Shown piece by piece: positions 53,113 through 62,756 of a stretch of DNA of 64,000 bases. Position numbers and translations under genes: made by a program. A model generated the notes under the pieces. It saw only the letters and a list, made by a program, of their open reading frames with translations, was not told where the DNA came from and did no database searches. Source of the stretch: Cladosporium sp. IMV 00045 (Eukaryota; Ascomycota; Dothideomycetes; Cladosporiales; Cladosporiaceae); contig MSJI02000794.1 in assembly GCA_001931905.2 (NCBI GenBank), positions 62,001-126,000 on the forward strand, written 5' to 3'. Within the stretch, counting starts at the first letter, position 1. Every line of letters starts with the position of its first letter.

Positions 53113-55788
53113 CTAGTTGAGCAATTTCGAAAAACTCAGCGTGCTCTGCCTCAATTTCCCCGGCGTCCTGTTGTTCTCCTTTGCGCTGCTGCTGCTTGAA
53201 GCCTCTGCGCCCTGGCGTTTGTTACCACCGCGGCCCAGCCCAACAGCGCCGACGACGTCTTTGAGCACGCTGCCGAGCTTGCGCTTCTTGCCCTTGTCGG
53301 AATTGCTCGAAGTCGCCGCGAGGGGCTCGTGGTTCGCCGCGCTGGCGATGACGACTTCGTCACCCTCCTCGTCCTCATCGTCGTCGGACGACGCGCGCTG
53401 GAGGAGCATGGCGCTCGCGCTGCCGGAAGAGGCATTGCGCCCGCCGCCGACGCGGCGGCTGGTGGAGACGGCTTCTCTGAAGCGGGAGCCGGTGGCGGAG
53501 AGGGCGGAGTTGGTGCGCTTGTGGCTGGGTTTCGGGGTGGAGGTGGAGGAGGAGTTTTTGCGGGAGAGGGCGCTGGCGCGTGCGGCTAGGGAGGATTCGG
53601 ACGTGGGGACTTTGCGGATGGTGGATTTTGTGGTGGCGACGGTGTCGCCGGAGGTGTTGCGGCGGCTGTCGTAGCGAGAGGGTTTCTTCGTCTCCGTCGC
53701 GGGCTGTTTGGGGGTGGCTTGTTCTTCTGCTTTGGTGGGCAAGGGAGGGACGGCCTCGCCTCGTCTGGCGGCCATGCGTCGCGCGCGGTCGGAGTTCTTC
53801 GCTGCTTCTTCCCGCTCGGCTTTCTCCCTCTTTAGCTGTTCTCGGACTTCTTTGCTGTTCAGGTCGGCCCAGCCTGTCCAGCCTGGTCGCTCGCTCTTTT
53901 CCTTCTTGGCCTGCATGGTCGCTTCGGCATTTCTCATCGCTTCTTCGGCCGCTTTGAGCTGGCGTTCCTTCTCCTCCTTGTCCCTCAATTTCTGCTCGGC
54001 GGCATTGAGACGCTTAGACAAGAAACCTCTGCACGAAGGCGCGCCGCAATGGCACTGCTGTTGCGAGGAGCCGAAGTTGTCGAAGTTGTAGTCGTAGGTC
54101 AATTCCTCGCCTGTCATCACACCGTCGTCTCCTGCGAAAATCCCCATGTGCGGTCTATCATCAGCACCTCTCATCATGCGGACCTCGCAATTGGGAGCAC
54201 ACGAGTGGTTGACGAAACGACCCATGCTACCCTTGGTTCCATCGATGACGAGACCTCGGTCAAATTGCATGAGGTAATAGTTCTCGCTCTGGTTGTACAC
54301 CTCTGCCATGCGACGCTCGCATTCGTATTCTGTGATGATCTCGCCCGTGTACTCCATGATGATCTCACCGGGTGAGAAAGTACGGCAGGCGCGAACACCA
54401 AAACCGCGGTTGGTCGTTTTGATCACTTCCACGCCGATATCGTAACGTCCACCCTTCCTGATGCGGCCCGCGAGCTGTGCGAACGGACGATTGCTGCAGC
54501 CCATTCCGTTGAGGGAGCAGTTGTTCTCGTTACATTCGTAGTGCATGGCGCGGTTGAGGCAGTCGTAATCGCAGCCCTGCTCGCCATCCGCTGGAGGTTG
54601 GCAGATGCAAAGGGACTGTGCGAGGCTTCCCTTCTTGTACCAGATGTCTCTCGCGTCGCCCACGATTCGATTTTGGCGGTTGGGTTTGTCGGTCCAGTCC
54701 TTGGGTTTCGCGTCACCCTTTTTGAACGTAGGCGCAAAGATATCGTATGGGATCTTGAAATCGACCTGCTTGTCGTCTCCCAAGTAGCCGAACATGGGCA
54801 TTGGCATCAGAGTCTGTTTCTTGGCTGGCGGCGCCTCGGTTTCGTTTGACTCAGCAGAACCTGAAGAAGACGGTCGTTTCTTTTGCAGCTTCTTCTTCGG
54901 TTGCGTGCCGTCGCTGTCGGCACTTTGTCCAACGTACAAACCTTCCTTCTGCCATCGCTTGCCCTTCTTAGCAGTTACGGTACCAGATGCGCTTGTGGCC
55001 TTGACGAGCGGTGGAGCGACGGGTTTCATGGGCGGTGCAGCCTTCTCCTTCTTTGCCTTCTTCGCCGGCCTCCTCTGCTCCTCGTCGTCGTCGTCATCGT
55101 CAAAGTCCATTTCATCCAGCACTCCCTTGACGCCCATATCCAGCTCTTTCAGGTACTTGTTGTTGTTGTGCTTATCGTTGCCGCCCTTGAGTTGGCCCAC
55201 CCTACGCTTCCCAGCTTCCATAACCTCTCGTGAGCGTTTGCCCAATGCCGAGCCGACTTTGCCCGCCGCCTTCTTAACGCGGTCCTTGACGCTCGTCTTG
55301 CGTTGCAGCGTGTCAGCTTCCACAGGGCGTCGTGGAGGGAGGTCTTCGGGGATTTCCCATTCCATGTTCATGGCCTTCTCCACGCTCTCTCCAAACGGCG
55401 TGGCTGCATTGTGGTGGACGTCTTCTTCAGAGGCGCTGACGAGCGTACGCCCAGTCAGACCAGACACGTTGCGGCTGGCGTTTGCACTCGTGGTGACCTG
55501 CGCGTTGGAGAGCTCGACGAGGTTGTAATTGACGCTGGTCCTGGCGCGGCGCGGTCTGCGGCCAGAGCTTTCCGGCTCGACGCTCGACATGGCGGTTGTT
55601 GTGGAATGTGAGGTCGCGGCGGTGGTGTCTTTGGCGGAGACGACACTGCTGGAGTCGGCGAGGCTGGTGGGAGGCGTAGAAGCCGGAACTCGCTCGGAAG
55701 TCGTCGAGTCCTCGTCCAACAGCGTCTGGGCCACCTGGATGGACGACGAGCAAACGGAGGAAGCACGGGTCGTATCGTGGGACGCCAT
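53113..55788 (-). CDS. ASH1-like H3K36 methyltransferase (AWS-SET-postSET), 891 aa, homeolog A
   Basis: Single exon. Order: disordered basic N-terminus with Lys-rich stretches (about 150-390); AWS zinc domain at about 390-445 (GCDYDCLNRAMHYEC, NNCSLNGMGCSN); SET domain at about 450-570 (GFGVRACRTF, EYTGEIITEYECE, RFVNHSCAPNCE near 526, ELTYDYNF); post-SET CHCGAPSCRGFL near 580-590; then a Lys/Glu coiled coil and a Ser/Thr-rich tail. It should methylate histone H3 lysine 36. The absence of recognisable WW and SRI domains argues for the ASH1 class over Set2. All catalytic motifs are intact. The start at 55788 fits both homeologs. Homeolog B survives here only as its first 98 codons. Confidence 0.9.
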   Translation of the reverse strand: MASHDTTRASSVCSSSIQVAQTLLDEDSTTSERVPASTPPTSLADSSSVVSAKDTTAATSHSTTTAMSSVEPESSGRRPRRARTSVNYNLVELSNAQVTTSANASRNVSGLTGRTLVSASEEDVHHNAATPFGESVEKAMNMEWEIPEDLPPRRPVEADTLQRKTSVKDRVKKAAGKVGSALGKRSREVMEAGKRRVGQLKGGNDKHNNNKYLKELDMGVKGVLDEMDFDDDDDDEEQRRPAKKAKKEKAAPPMKPVAPPLVKATSASGTVTAKKGKRWQKEGLYVGQSADSDGTQPKKKLQKKRPSSSGSAESNETEAPPAKKQTLMPMPMFGYLGDDKQVDFKIPYDIFAPTFKKGDAKPKDWTDKPNRQNRIVGDARDIWYKKGSLAQSLCICQPPADGEQGCDYDCLNRAMHYECNENNCSLNGMGCSNRPFAQLAGRIRKGGRYDIGVEVIKTTNRGFGVRACRTFSPGEIIMEYTGEIITEYECERRMAEVYNQSENYYLMQFDRGLVIDGTKGSMGRFVNHSCAPNCEVRMMRGADDRPHMGIFAGDDGVMTGEELTYDYNFDNFGSSQQQCHCGAPSCRGFLSKRLNAAEQKLRDKEEKERQLKAAEEAMRNAEATMQAKKEKSERPGWTGWADLNSKEVREQLKREKAEREEAAKNSDRARRMAARRGEAVPPLPTKAEEQATPKQPATETKKPSRYDSRRNTSGDTVATTKSTIRKVPTSESSLAARASALSRKNSSSTSTPKPSHKRTNSALSATGSRFREAVSTSRRVGGGRNASSGSASAMLLQRASSDDDEDEEGDEVVIASAANHEPLAATSSNSDKGKKRKLGSVLKDVVGAVGLGRGGNKRQGAEASSSSSAKENNRTPGKLRQSTLSFSKLLN

Positions 55789-56874
55789 GTGGTGTTGTTG
55801 TATTGCCTCCCCTCTGGAGGTCAGTATGTGTTATTGTTGTGTTTGGTGCCGGCAACGCGTCGTTCGTTTCGTGTTTAAAAGTGGGGCGCGCGTGTTTGGC
55901 AGAGTGTGAAAGTGATCTCTCAGACAGCTAAGGAAAAGAAAAAGCTGTCAAAGAAGACATTCGAGTGGAGAGGCGAGAGTTGCTTTGGGTTGTAGTGAAG
56001 AGGATCAAATGTTCTTTTGTTTGATACGCGTGTAGATTGGTTCGTGTAGCAAGCAAGGAACAAAGCAAAGGAAGGTACCTGCACCTGCCTGCTTGCTGTA
56101 CTCACTTCCGCACAAGCCACAGCTTTCTGGCCCCCAGCCCAATCAAACCTTAGTTGACTATGCTGATATTCATGTCCCCGTTATTGGCAATGGCAACATC
56201 CCGCATTCCACCGTTGCTGGCGCGCAGGTGGTCGATCGTCAGTAGGTATCTTCCCCAATGCCAATTAATGACCCCCTTTCCTGATACTATACTTGAGAGT
56301 ACTGTAGACCATGAACATAGATACTATGATTAGCTCTCATAGTAGCGATTTAAAGATGGCATTTGGCATTGATTCCAATGGTGTTCTGGGTGAAGAGACC
56401 AGCACAGATCAGAGCTGCTCACGCTGTATCAGAGAGAGTTGATTCCAGAGCTCCTTTGCACTGGCACACGTATTTGAGAGGTGCTCGTTGCCAGTACTCT
56501 TTAATGCAGTGTGCCATGATACGTGCCTACATGTATCCATTGTGACCAACTCAAACAATAGACCGGGCATAATTTGGTCAGATTATCTCTGTTGCGTAAC
56601 CTTTGGTGCGTTGGAAATCACATCCAAGTCAATGAGATCCTTCGCCCTTTGTTCGATGTGCTCAGACGCCTAAGGACCTGCCACAGAGCAGCATCGCATC
56701 TTCACTCCTAAAGCCACGATCATCTCAACTCGACTCAGGATTTGTGGTGAGAAGGAGAAACGGGAGCTTTGTGGGGGTACACAAAGGAAAAGGTCGCTCT
56801 ATTCGGCCATCGGAACTCTTGATATATACACACAACTTTCGCTTTCTCCTTCACACCAACGCAGGACGACGCGC
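55789..56874. other. Intergenic: SET gene promoter and 3' flank of the small mitochondrial gene, homeolog A
   Basis: Counterpart of 20310-21432 with many small indels. No frame is shared by the two copies; no RNA gene is seen. Confidence 0.5.
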
Positions 56875-57602
56875 TTAGTAGCCCTCCTTGCCCCACTTGT
56901 TGTACTTCTCGTGGAGAGACTGAGATTGAAAGAGTCAGCAATTCGCCCTGAAAATACACAAACCCCCTCATCTCGCATCCGACATGGCTCCACCGGGCCA
57001 CAACCTCATCCCTCCTCTTTCTTCCCACCGACCAAAAAACACAAGAACACTCACCTTAGGCAGGTTGACGTTAGGGATGATGACCTCGTTCAAGGCGCTG
57101 GGAGCGTCCTTGCGAGGCTTGGTGGGGTCGCCGTGCGGGTGGTACTGGTAGGCGGCGTCGCGGCCGGTCTTCCAGGGCTCGGTGCCGTCGGCCTTGCCGA
57201 TCTTGTTCTCGCTACTGGCCGACGTCGGGTTGGAGCTGAAGTGCCAGCCGGCGAGGCCGAAGGCGCCGGACATGATTGCGAGGAGAACCTGTGTACAAGT
57301 GCTCCGTGGTCAGTCTTGTTCGCGGCTCTTCTTTCTGGGAGGTTCTTGGGTTCTTGAGTCTTGGGCGGCGATTCGCGGAGGCCCAATGGCTCTTGCGACT
57401 GCGCCCATTCTTTCTTTCAGGTGCAAGGTAGGCGTACGTAGAGTTCGGGGTCGCGCTTGGCTCCCTGCTTGACGGCGCTGGCATCGGCCTTGCGGTCTTC
57501 TTTGGGCACGGCGCCAGCGTTGACGCCGGAGGCCTGGCGGCGGGAGATGCGCACGGGGGCGCGGGCGGCGGAGAAAGCTGCTCTGCGGGCGGCGACGTTC
57601 AT
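56875..57602 (-). CDS. Small single-span mitochondrial-type protein, 147 aa (homeolog A)
   Basis: Exons complement(56875-56919, 57055-57288, 57438-57602), the same lengths as homeolog B. Replacements are few and conservative (for example VRVSRR to VRISRR, and PSKPRK to PTKPRK). The hydrophobic span and the SLHEKYNKWGKEGY tail are identical. Introns have diverged in sequence and slightly in length. Conservation of this tiny three-exon gene in both copies supports real function. Confidence 0.82.
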
Positions 57603-58536
57603 TTTGAGGGGGTGCGTGGGCGGTACGGGGGTGAGTGGAGAGTAGGGGAGAGGTATGCGGTATGGCTAATATGTTCGCTGACGTTCGTACTCAAGCTCGA
57701 TCTCGCCTGCGGGAGTGGACTATCGCCAAAGCTTCCCTTTCTTGCCGACGCAGCGGACGCAGCCGGCCTTCGCTTTGGTGCACGACCTGTCATGTCACGT
57801 GAGTGTCTAGATATATTGGTCCACAGGTCGATGGGTTACTATGCGATGATCAGCCTGCATGAAATGTGGTAAAGAACGAAATTTTGTTCGAGTGATCATG
57901 CTGTTCTGACCGATGCCAAAATTACAGCACTATCTGATGTGTTTTCTACTTTGGCCTCGAAAATTTTCGACACTCTCATCTCAATCCCTGACCATCGTCA
58001 ACACGAATGTACATGCTCTGTAGTCCAATTGACACACCTTCCCGAAACACCACCGGAAACCTTAGGCGTACTGCGTGAAAAGCATCTGTATGCAGAATAG
58101 AAGAAGCAATGATATTTTACGATTCATCTGACTCCCAACGAACTGTCATGAGCGAGAGGATTCATCGACAACGATTTAACGATCAGACATTCATCAAGAC
58201 AAGGGTTAGGGTTGAGGTTATCTCCCCGGCAAGGGTACAATTCGTTCCGTCCGCCCTAACCCTGCCTCCCGCGGCAAGCCATCGCGACTTTTAGCACATG
58301 TCCAAGCACCCCTAAACCAATACAGGATCTTCTCCTACCCAGGAGACTCCCGCAAACCAGCATCACTTGCGCGGATGGAGGCTGCGGCTGGAGGAGTATC
58401 TTCTTAAACGAACTAGCCATACGCGACTGCGCTGGACCGACAGGCGACCTCTCTCACTACTACTGGACTATGAACAAACAGCCGTCAAATCGCAACCTCC
58501 ATCCACAGCCGAGCGCAAGTGTAACAATCCCTAACC
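57603..58536. promoter_or_regulatory. Divergent promoter, small mitochondrial gene / ERF2-like gene, homeolog A
   Basis: About 930 bp. Keeps the TCACGTGA site (57795-57802) and the GGGTTAGGGTTGAGG motif near 58203. No gene seen. Confidence 0.55.
57795..57802. promoter_or_regulatory. TCACGTGA palindrome (CBF1/bHLH-type site), homeolog A
   Basis: The same palindrome in the same CATGTCACGTGAG context as in homeolog B, while the bases on both sides differ. Confidence 0.5.
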
Positions 58537-60513
58537 ATGGCGTCTGGAAACAATAACAAAAACAACGATCCCACCCACGACAATCCTTCTACCGGCGAAA
58601 TGACCGCGACTTCCGCGTTCCCTACATTCCTTGAATCCGATCCTTACCCCAACTCCACACGAGACGACAGCCGACCAACATCCTCAAGTACTATCGCAAC
58701 AAACGCCGCTTCTACAAACGCGCCACCCGAACAGAACGCTAGCACAACACAGACGCAGGCTCAAGGACAGCAACAAAATCAAATACCTTCAGTGACAGGG
58801 CCGGTTGGTGAACCCGGACTTCCACCCAGTAGACCGAGCAGTGTTGGCACGAAGCCGCCGCAAAGAGCTAGTGTTAGGTCTTCATTACAACCACCGCCTT
58901 CACGGCGCGGCTTTGTCAATTCTGCCGCGAGCTCCAGACGGGACGATCATGAGCGTCCAACATCGCCAGTCAACAAAACCCACGTTCCTACTCTTATGGC
59001 CTCTGGCTTTGCGAATCCCATCAGCAGCACGACATTGCAGGCGCAAAGAGGACAGAGGACGAGGCCTGAAACATCAACGCGCCGCTACAGTAACGCATCT
59101 GTCAACACCCTTCGGGACGGTGGTGCGCCGTCGGCAGTTGAGAGCGATGCACCTCCATTGCCAATAAGCAGAGGGACGGACGGTACTCTCGAACACACGC
59201 AGGCGACAACAAGCGTGATGAGCGGTGGCAGCACGTCACCACTCAATGTCCGAGGCAGCCAACCTCACAGCCTCCGCGTACAGCCCAGCTTACCTCTCTC
59301 CGTAGGAGGAGCGAACAGCACACCGCGCTCGCCTGCCGCTAGATCCGTCCGAGACTCACTCCGTTTGAAGCCTTCAGAGCATCATCAGCAACTACATTCC
59401 GAACCTTCCTCCCCGCTCAATGCATCGGGGAAGCCGTCCTTGCCCGCCGGGGAGTCCCCACGAGGCCAGGGCAAAAATCACGAATACTATTCTGGCAACA
59501 TGTGTTTCTTTTTCGGCGGACGACTGATGAACGCAAAGACCAGGCCTCTCTGCCTGTTTACGTTCACTCTCGCCGTCTTACCTGCCATTCTCTTTTTAAT
59601 ATTTTCTGCGCCCTTCTTGTGGCACCAGGTCAGCCCAGCGCTTCCGATTATTTTCGCCTACCTCTTTTACCTCATGATTAGCTCCTTTTTACGTTCTGCG
59701 CTTTCTGATCCTGGAATCCTACCACGAAACTTGCACCCACACCCACCAAACCCGGAGGAAGAGCGGGATCCTCTGGTCGCTGGCCCTTCGACGACGAACT
59801 GGGTCACTGTGCGCAACTTGAAGCCCGCAGCCGATGTTGAACAGAACCAACACGCGCCCGCTTTGGAAGTACCACAAAAATATTGCAACTCTTGCAAGAT
59901 CTGGCGACCGCTTCGCTCACATCACTGCCGCGAATGTGACGGCTGCGTGGAAACCCATGACCACCACTGCGCCTGGCTCAACAACTGTGTGGGCCGTCGC
60001 AACTATCGCTACTTCTTCTCATTCATCGTCGAAGCCTCACTCCTGACAATCCTCCTCGTCATCTTCTCCATGCTCCACCTCGCACGCTACGCAGCGATCG
60101 ACGAGCTGCAAACCTGGAATTTCCAATCCGACGCTTTCGGCCGCGCGATCACAGACGGCCGAACCCAAGAACGCGTCGCCCTCGCCATGATCGTCTACGG
60201 ATGTCTGGCGTTCGTCTTCCCGGCGTGTCTGACAGCTTACCACGTCTTTCTCATGGCCCGCGGCGAAACGACGCGCGAGTACATCAACAGCAAGAAGTTC
60301 GCGAAGAAAGACCGCTACCGGCCCTTTGCGCTCCAGTCCTGGTTCAAGAACTGGTTCTTCGTGCTCGTACGCCCGCGCATGCCGAGTTACATGCAGTTCA
60401 AGGCGCATTATCTTGAAGGGGATATGCGTTTTGGCAACACGAGCACGCTCAAGGAAAGGAAGGCTGGTCGCGGCAGGTATAGTGTGGAGATGGAGCAGCT
60501 GCCTGCGCGGTGA
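58537..60513 (+). CDS. ERF2: ERF2-like DHHC palmitoyltransferase, homeolog A
   Basis: Single exon, 658 aa, about 97% identical to homeolog B by eye. The DHHC cysteine-rich domain is unchanged. Differences are one codon of length near the N-terminus and about 18 replacements, mostly in the disordered N-terminal half, plus a few in the membrane part (EASLLTI versus EASFLTI) and the tail (AHYLEG versus APYLEG). Both copies look functional. Start context ACCATGGCG is kept. Confidence 0.93.
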   Translation: MASGNNNKNNDPTHDNPSTGEMTATSAFPTFLESDPYPNSTRDDSRPTSSSTIATNAASTNAPPEQNASTTQTQAQGQQQNQIPSVTGPVGEPGLPPSRPSSVGTKPPQRASVRSSLQPPPSRRGFVNSAASSRRDDHERPTSPVNKTHVPTLMASGFANPISSTTLQAQRGQRTRPETSTRRYSNASVNTLRDGGAPSAVESDAPPLPISRGTDGTLEHTQATTSVMSGGSTSPLNVRGSQPHSLRVQPSLPLSVGGANSTPRSPAARSVRDSLRLKPSEHHQQLHSEPSSPLNASGKPSLPAGESPRGQGKNHEYYSGNMCFFFGGRLMNAKTRPLCLFTFTLAVLPAILFLIFSAPFLWHQVSPALPIIFAYLFYLMISSFLRSALSDPGILPRNLHPHPPNPEEERDPLVAGPSTTNWVTVRNLKPAADVEQNQHAPALEVPQKYCNSCKIWRPLRSHHCRECDGCVETHDHHCAWLNNCVGRRNYRYFFSFIVEASLLTILLVIFSMLHLARYAAIDELQTWNFQSDAFGRAITDGRTQERVALAMIVYGCLAFVFPACLTAYHVFLMARGETTREYINSKKFAKKDRYRPFALQSWFKNWFFVLVRPRMPSYMQFKAHYLEGDMRFGNTSTLKERKAGRGRYSVEMEQLPAR

Positions 60514-60757
60514 GGAGATGGGAAATGTGCTTACTTTTTCTTCGTACATCTAAATGTTCATGAGAGTCTTTGTCATAGAGACTGTAATCCTAATGTATCT
60601 TTATATCTATCGGACATGTCGAGTCCTGTATTTCTATCGTTTACCTTCCGGCTCTATATGTGGGGGTCAGAAATCCCTCCCACTTCTATCATCATGCATC
60701 CTCTATATCCCGAGCAAAATGCCGCTATGCTTCGCACAAACCAACCCCCATCAAAAC

Positions 60758-61765
60758 TCAAAACGGAAGATCCATATCCTCCACCCTCTCCTCCTTTCCC
60801 CCCTTCGCCCCCACCTCCCCCTCACCCACAACCTCCCTAATAAAAGCCACCAGCGCAGCAACATACTGCTTCTGACTACTCGGCAAAAAATGCCCACCAG
60901 GATGATACACCACCCTCTGGACACCCCCCTCCCTCCCCCTTCCCTGCACACAAGCCTCAACCAACCTCAAACTCCTCTCCTCACTAACCACCGTATCCAA
61001 CGACCCCAAAAAATGCATCATCGGCGTCGCGATCTTCGGCTCATAAAACGCCCTGTACAGCGCATTCGTACTCGCCCCAAACCCCGAATACGACACCGCG
61101 AACTTCAACGGCCCCTGCACCGCGTCCTCAATAAACCCCGAATCCCGCACGAAAGAGTCCGGATACCTCATCCCGCCTTGAGCCTGCGCCTTCTCAAACG
61201 CCCCCCGCCTCCCCTCCTCCAGCAGCGCAGCGACCATCCCCGCCGCAGCACCCCCCTGCGAAAACCCAATCGCTCCGTCAAACGGCCCTTCGCGCTCAAT
61301 CGTCTCCGCAATCCGCCCCAGCCCCATCTCCATGCCTTCGTACGTGTACGGCTCGTCGTCGCCCTTGCGCCGCCACCAGCCGTACGCTTCGGGGGCGTCG
61401 TCTGGCTGGGAAGCGGCTGCGCCGTCGACGTCGAAGCCCGGGATGTCCGCGTAGGAGAGTTTGAGGGGCGCCGTAGGGTAGTGCAGTTCGATCCCGCCGG
61501 GGTGGCTGAGCAGGTGCCCTGGGGTGGGGGCGGGGGGGAAGGCTTTGGCGAGGGATTTTTCGAGCGCTTTCGTTTTGGTGTGGAAGAGGGGGCCGGATTG
61601 CGTGTAGCCGTGGAGCATGAGGATGCGCAGTTTGCGGGGTGGAGGGTTGGGGGTGGTTGTGGTGGCCATTTTTCTGAGAGGGTTGGGAGTCCTGATGGTT
61701 TTGGTTGGGTTGTTGATGAGGGCTGTGGCGAGGTTGGGCCGGATGTTGGTTGTAAGGTATCGCAT
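60758..61765 (-). CDS. FSH1: FSH1-type serine hydrolase, homeolog A
   Basis: Single exon, 335 aa. The core and the Ser-Asp-His residues (GFSQGG, LGSLDTVV, HPGGHF) are as in homeolog B. The N-terminal 32 residues are longer by 7 residues through in-frame changes. The internal ATG at 61669 (MATTT) is the alternative start, which would give a protein nearly equal to homeolog B. Confidence 0.87.
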   Translation of the reverse strand: MRYLTTNIRPNLATALINNPTKTIRTPNPLRKMATTTTPNPPPRKLRILMLHGYTQSGPLFHTKTKALEKSLAKAFPPAPTPGHLLSHPGGIELHYPTAPLKLSYADIPGFDVDGAAASQPDDAPEAYGWWRRKGDDEPYTYEGMEMGLGRIAETIEREGPFDGAIGFSQGGAAAGMVAALLEEGRRGAFEKAQAQGGMRYPDSFVRDSGFIEDAVQGPLKFAVSYSGFGASTNALYRAFYEPKIATPMMHFLGSLDTVVSEERSLRLVEACVQGRGREGGVQRVVYHPGGHFLPSSQKQYVAALVAFIREVVGEGEVGAKGGKEERVEDMDLPF

Positions 61766-62081
61766 TCAGTGGGCCGAAGATTTGTCTCCTTTTCTTTTTT
61801 TTTTCTTTTGATCCAGATGCAACAGTAAATTCCAGACGTTTTATACTACAAAGGCAACGATCTATAAATATTGATGAGTTAAATGTGCGGAGGCTGAAAG
61901 TTGTAGTGAAGTCTGATGAGACTTTGTGGAGGGCGCGGCGCTAGTCCAGATATGGCAGGTACGGTATCGTCGTCATATATGTTGATGCGTCGGACTGCAG
62001 CTTACGATATAGACTAGGACACAACAAGACACCGTGTTTATTACGAGAAAAAGTTGAATTAATCGAATATCCATTGTCGCA
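61766..62081. other. Intergenic with T tract, homeolog A
   Basis: 316 bp, with a T-rich run at 61783-61809 where homeolog B has A runs. No gene seen. Confidence 0.5.
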
Positions 62082-62495
62082 ATGCATCCTCATCGCATCA
62101 CCCATCGGCTCCCACTCACTCGCCCCCTCCTCCATAGCTTTCGCCACCAACTCCCACCTCACACCCGTATACCTATTCGCATCCACCCTATGACTCTCAC
62201 TTCCCCCTTCCACTCCCAAAACCAACACAACGCCCGTGATGAAACCTCCTGGGCCTCCGCTCAACACAAACCCTCCCTCGGCAATGCGTCGCTCGGGCAC
62301 TTGGTCTCCGAACTTTCTTCGACCAAAGAAGGAATGGGGCATTTGCGCGTCGAAGGACAGACTATGAGTGAGGAGCATCGCGCAGAAGCGAGGGGTGTGG
62401 TGAAATGGTTGATTGTGGCTGGGGTGGTGGTTGTGGGTTTGCCGGTAGGGGTGGGGTTGGGGAGGTTGGTTTGGGGTGGAAAGGAGGGGGGTTGA
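62082..62495 (+). CDS. Small tail-anchored membrane protein, 137 aa (homeolog A)
   Basis: Counterpart of 26650-27051. The C-terminal span WLIVAGVVVVGLPVGVG and the DETSWASAQHKPSLG block are kept; most changed codons are synonymous. The N-terminal part is 10 codons longer and poorly conserved. The C-terminal tail after GGKEG also differs between copies. Confidence 0.65.
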   Translation: MHPHRITHRLPLTRPLLHSFRHQLPPHTRIPIRIHPMTLTSPFHSQNQHNARDETSWASAQHKPSLGNASLGHLVSELSSTKEGMGHLRVEGQTMSEEHRAEARGVVKWLIVAGVVVVGLPVGVGLGRLVWGGKEGG

Positions 62496-62756
62496 GGGGT
62501 TGGAGGGTTGAGAGGAATTGGGAGGGGTGGTTTGTTTGTTTTGGGTTGAAGGGTTGGGAGGAGTGGATGATTGTTCGAATTGAAGTTTTGGGAGGGGAGG
62601 ATGATTCTTTGAACTGAAGTGTTGAGAGGGAAGAGGTGATTGCGTTGGACTGCAAGTGGGAACATGGTTGAATCGTAGGGATGCAAGTCTAGATGGTATT
62701 GATACAAAGCCCTTTATGTACCCACGCGGTCGAAGTAGGCACGAGATCGCCTCACA

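Noticed and set aside
53113..55788. Set2 instead of ASH1 for the SET gene
   Set aside because: AWS-SET-postSET is shared by both, but no WW or SRI domain is visible in the long C-terminal part.
60554..61828. 424-codon plus-strand frame opposite the FSH1-like gene (and its counterpart 24992-26074)
   Set aside because: Arg/Pro/His-rich composition without motifs; it exists because the minus-strand hydrolase avoids certain codons. The opposite strand has the catalytic triad.
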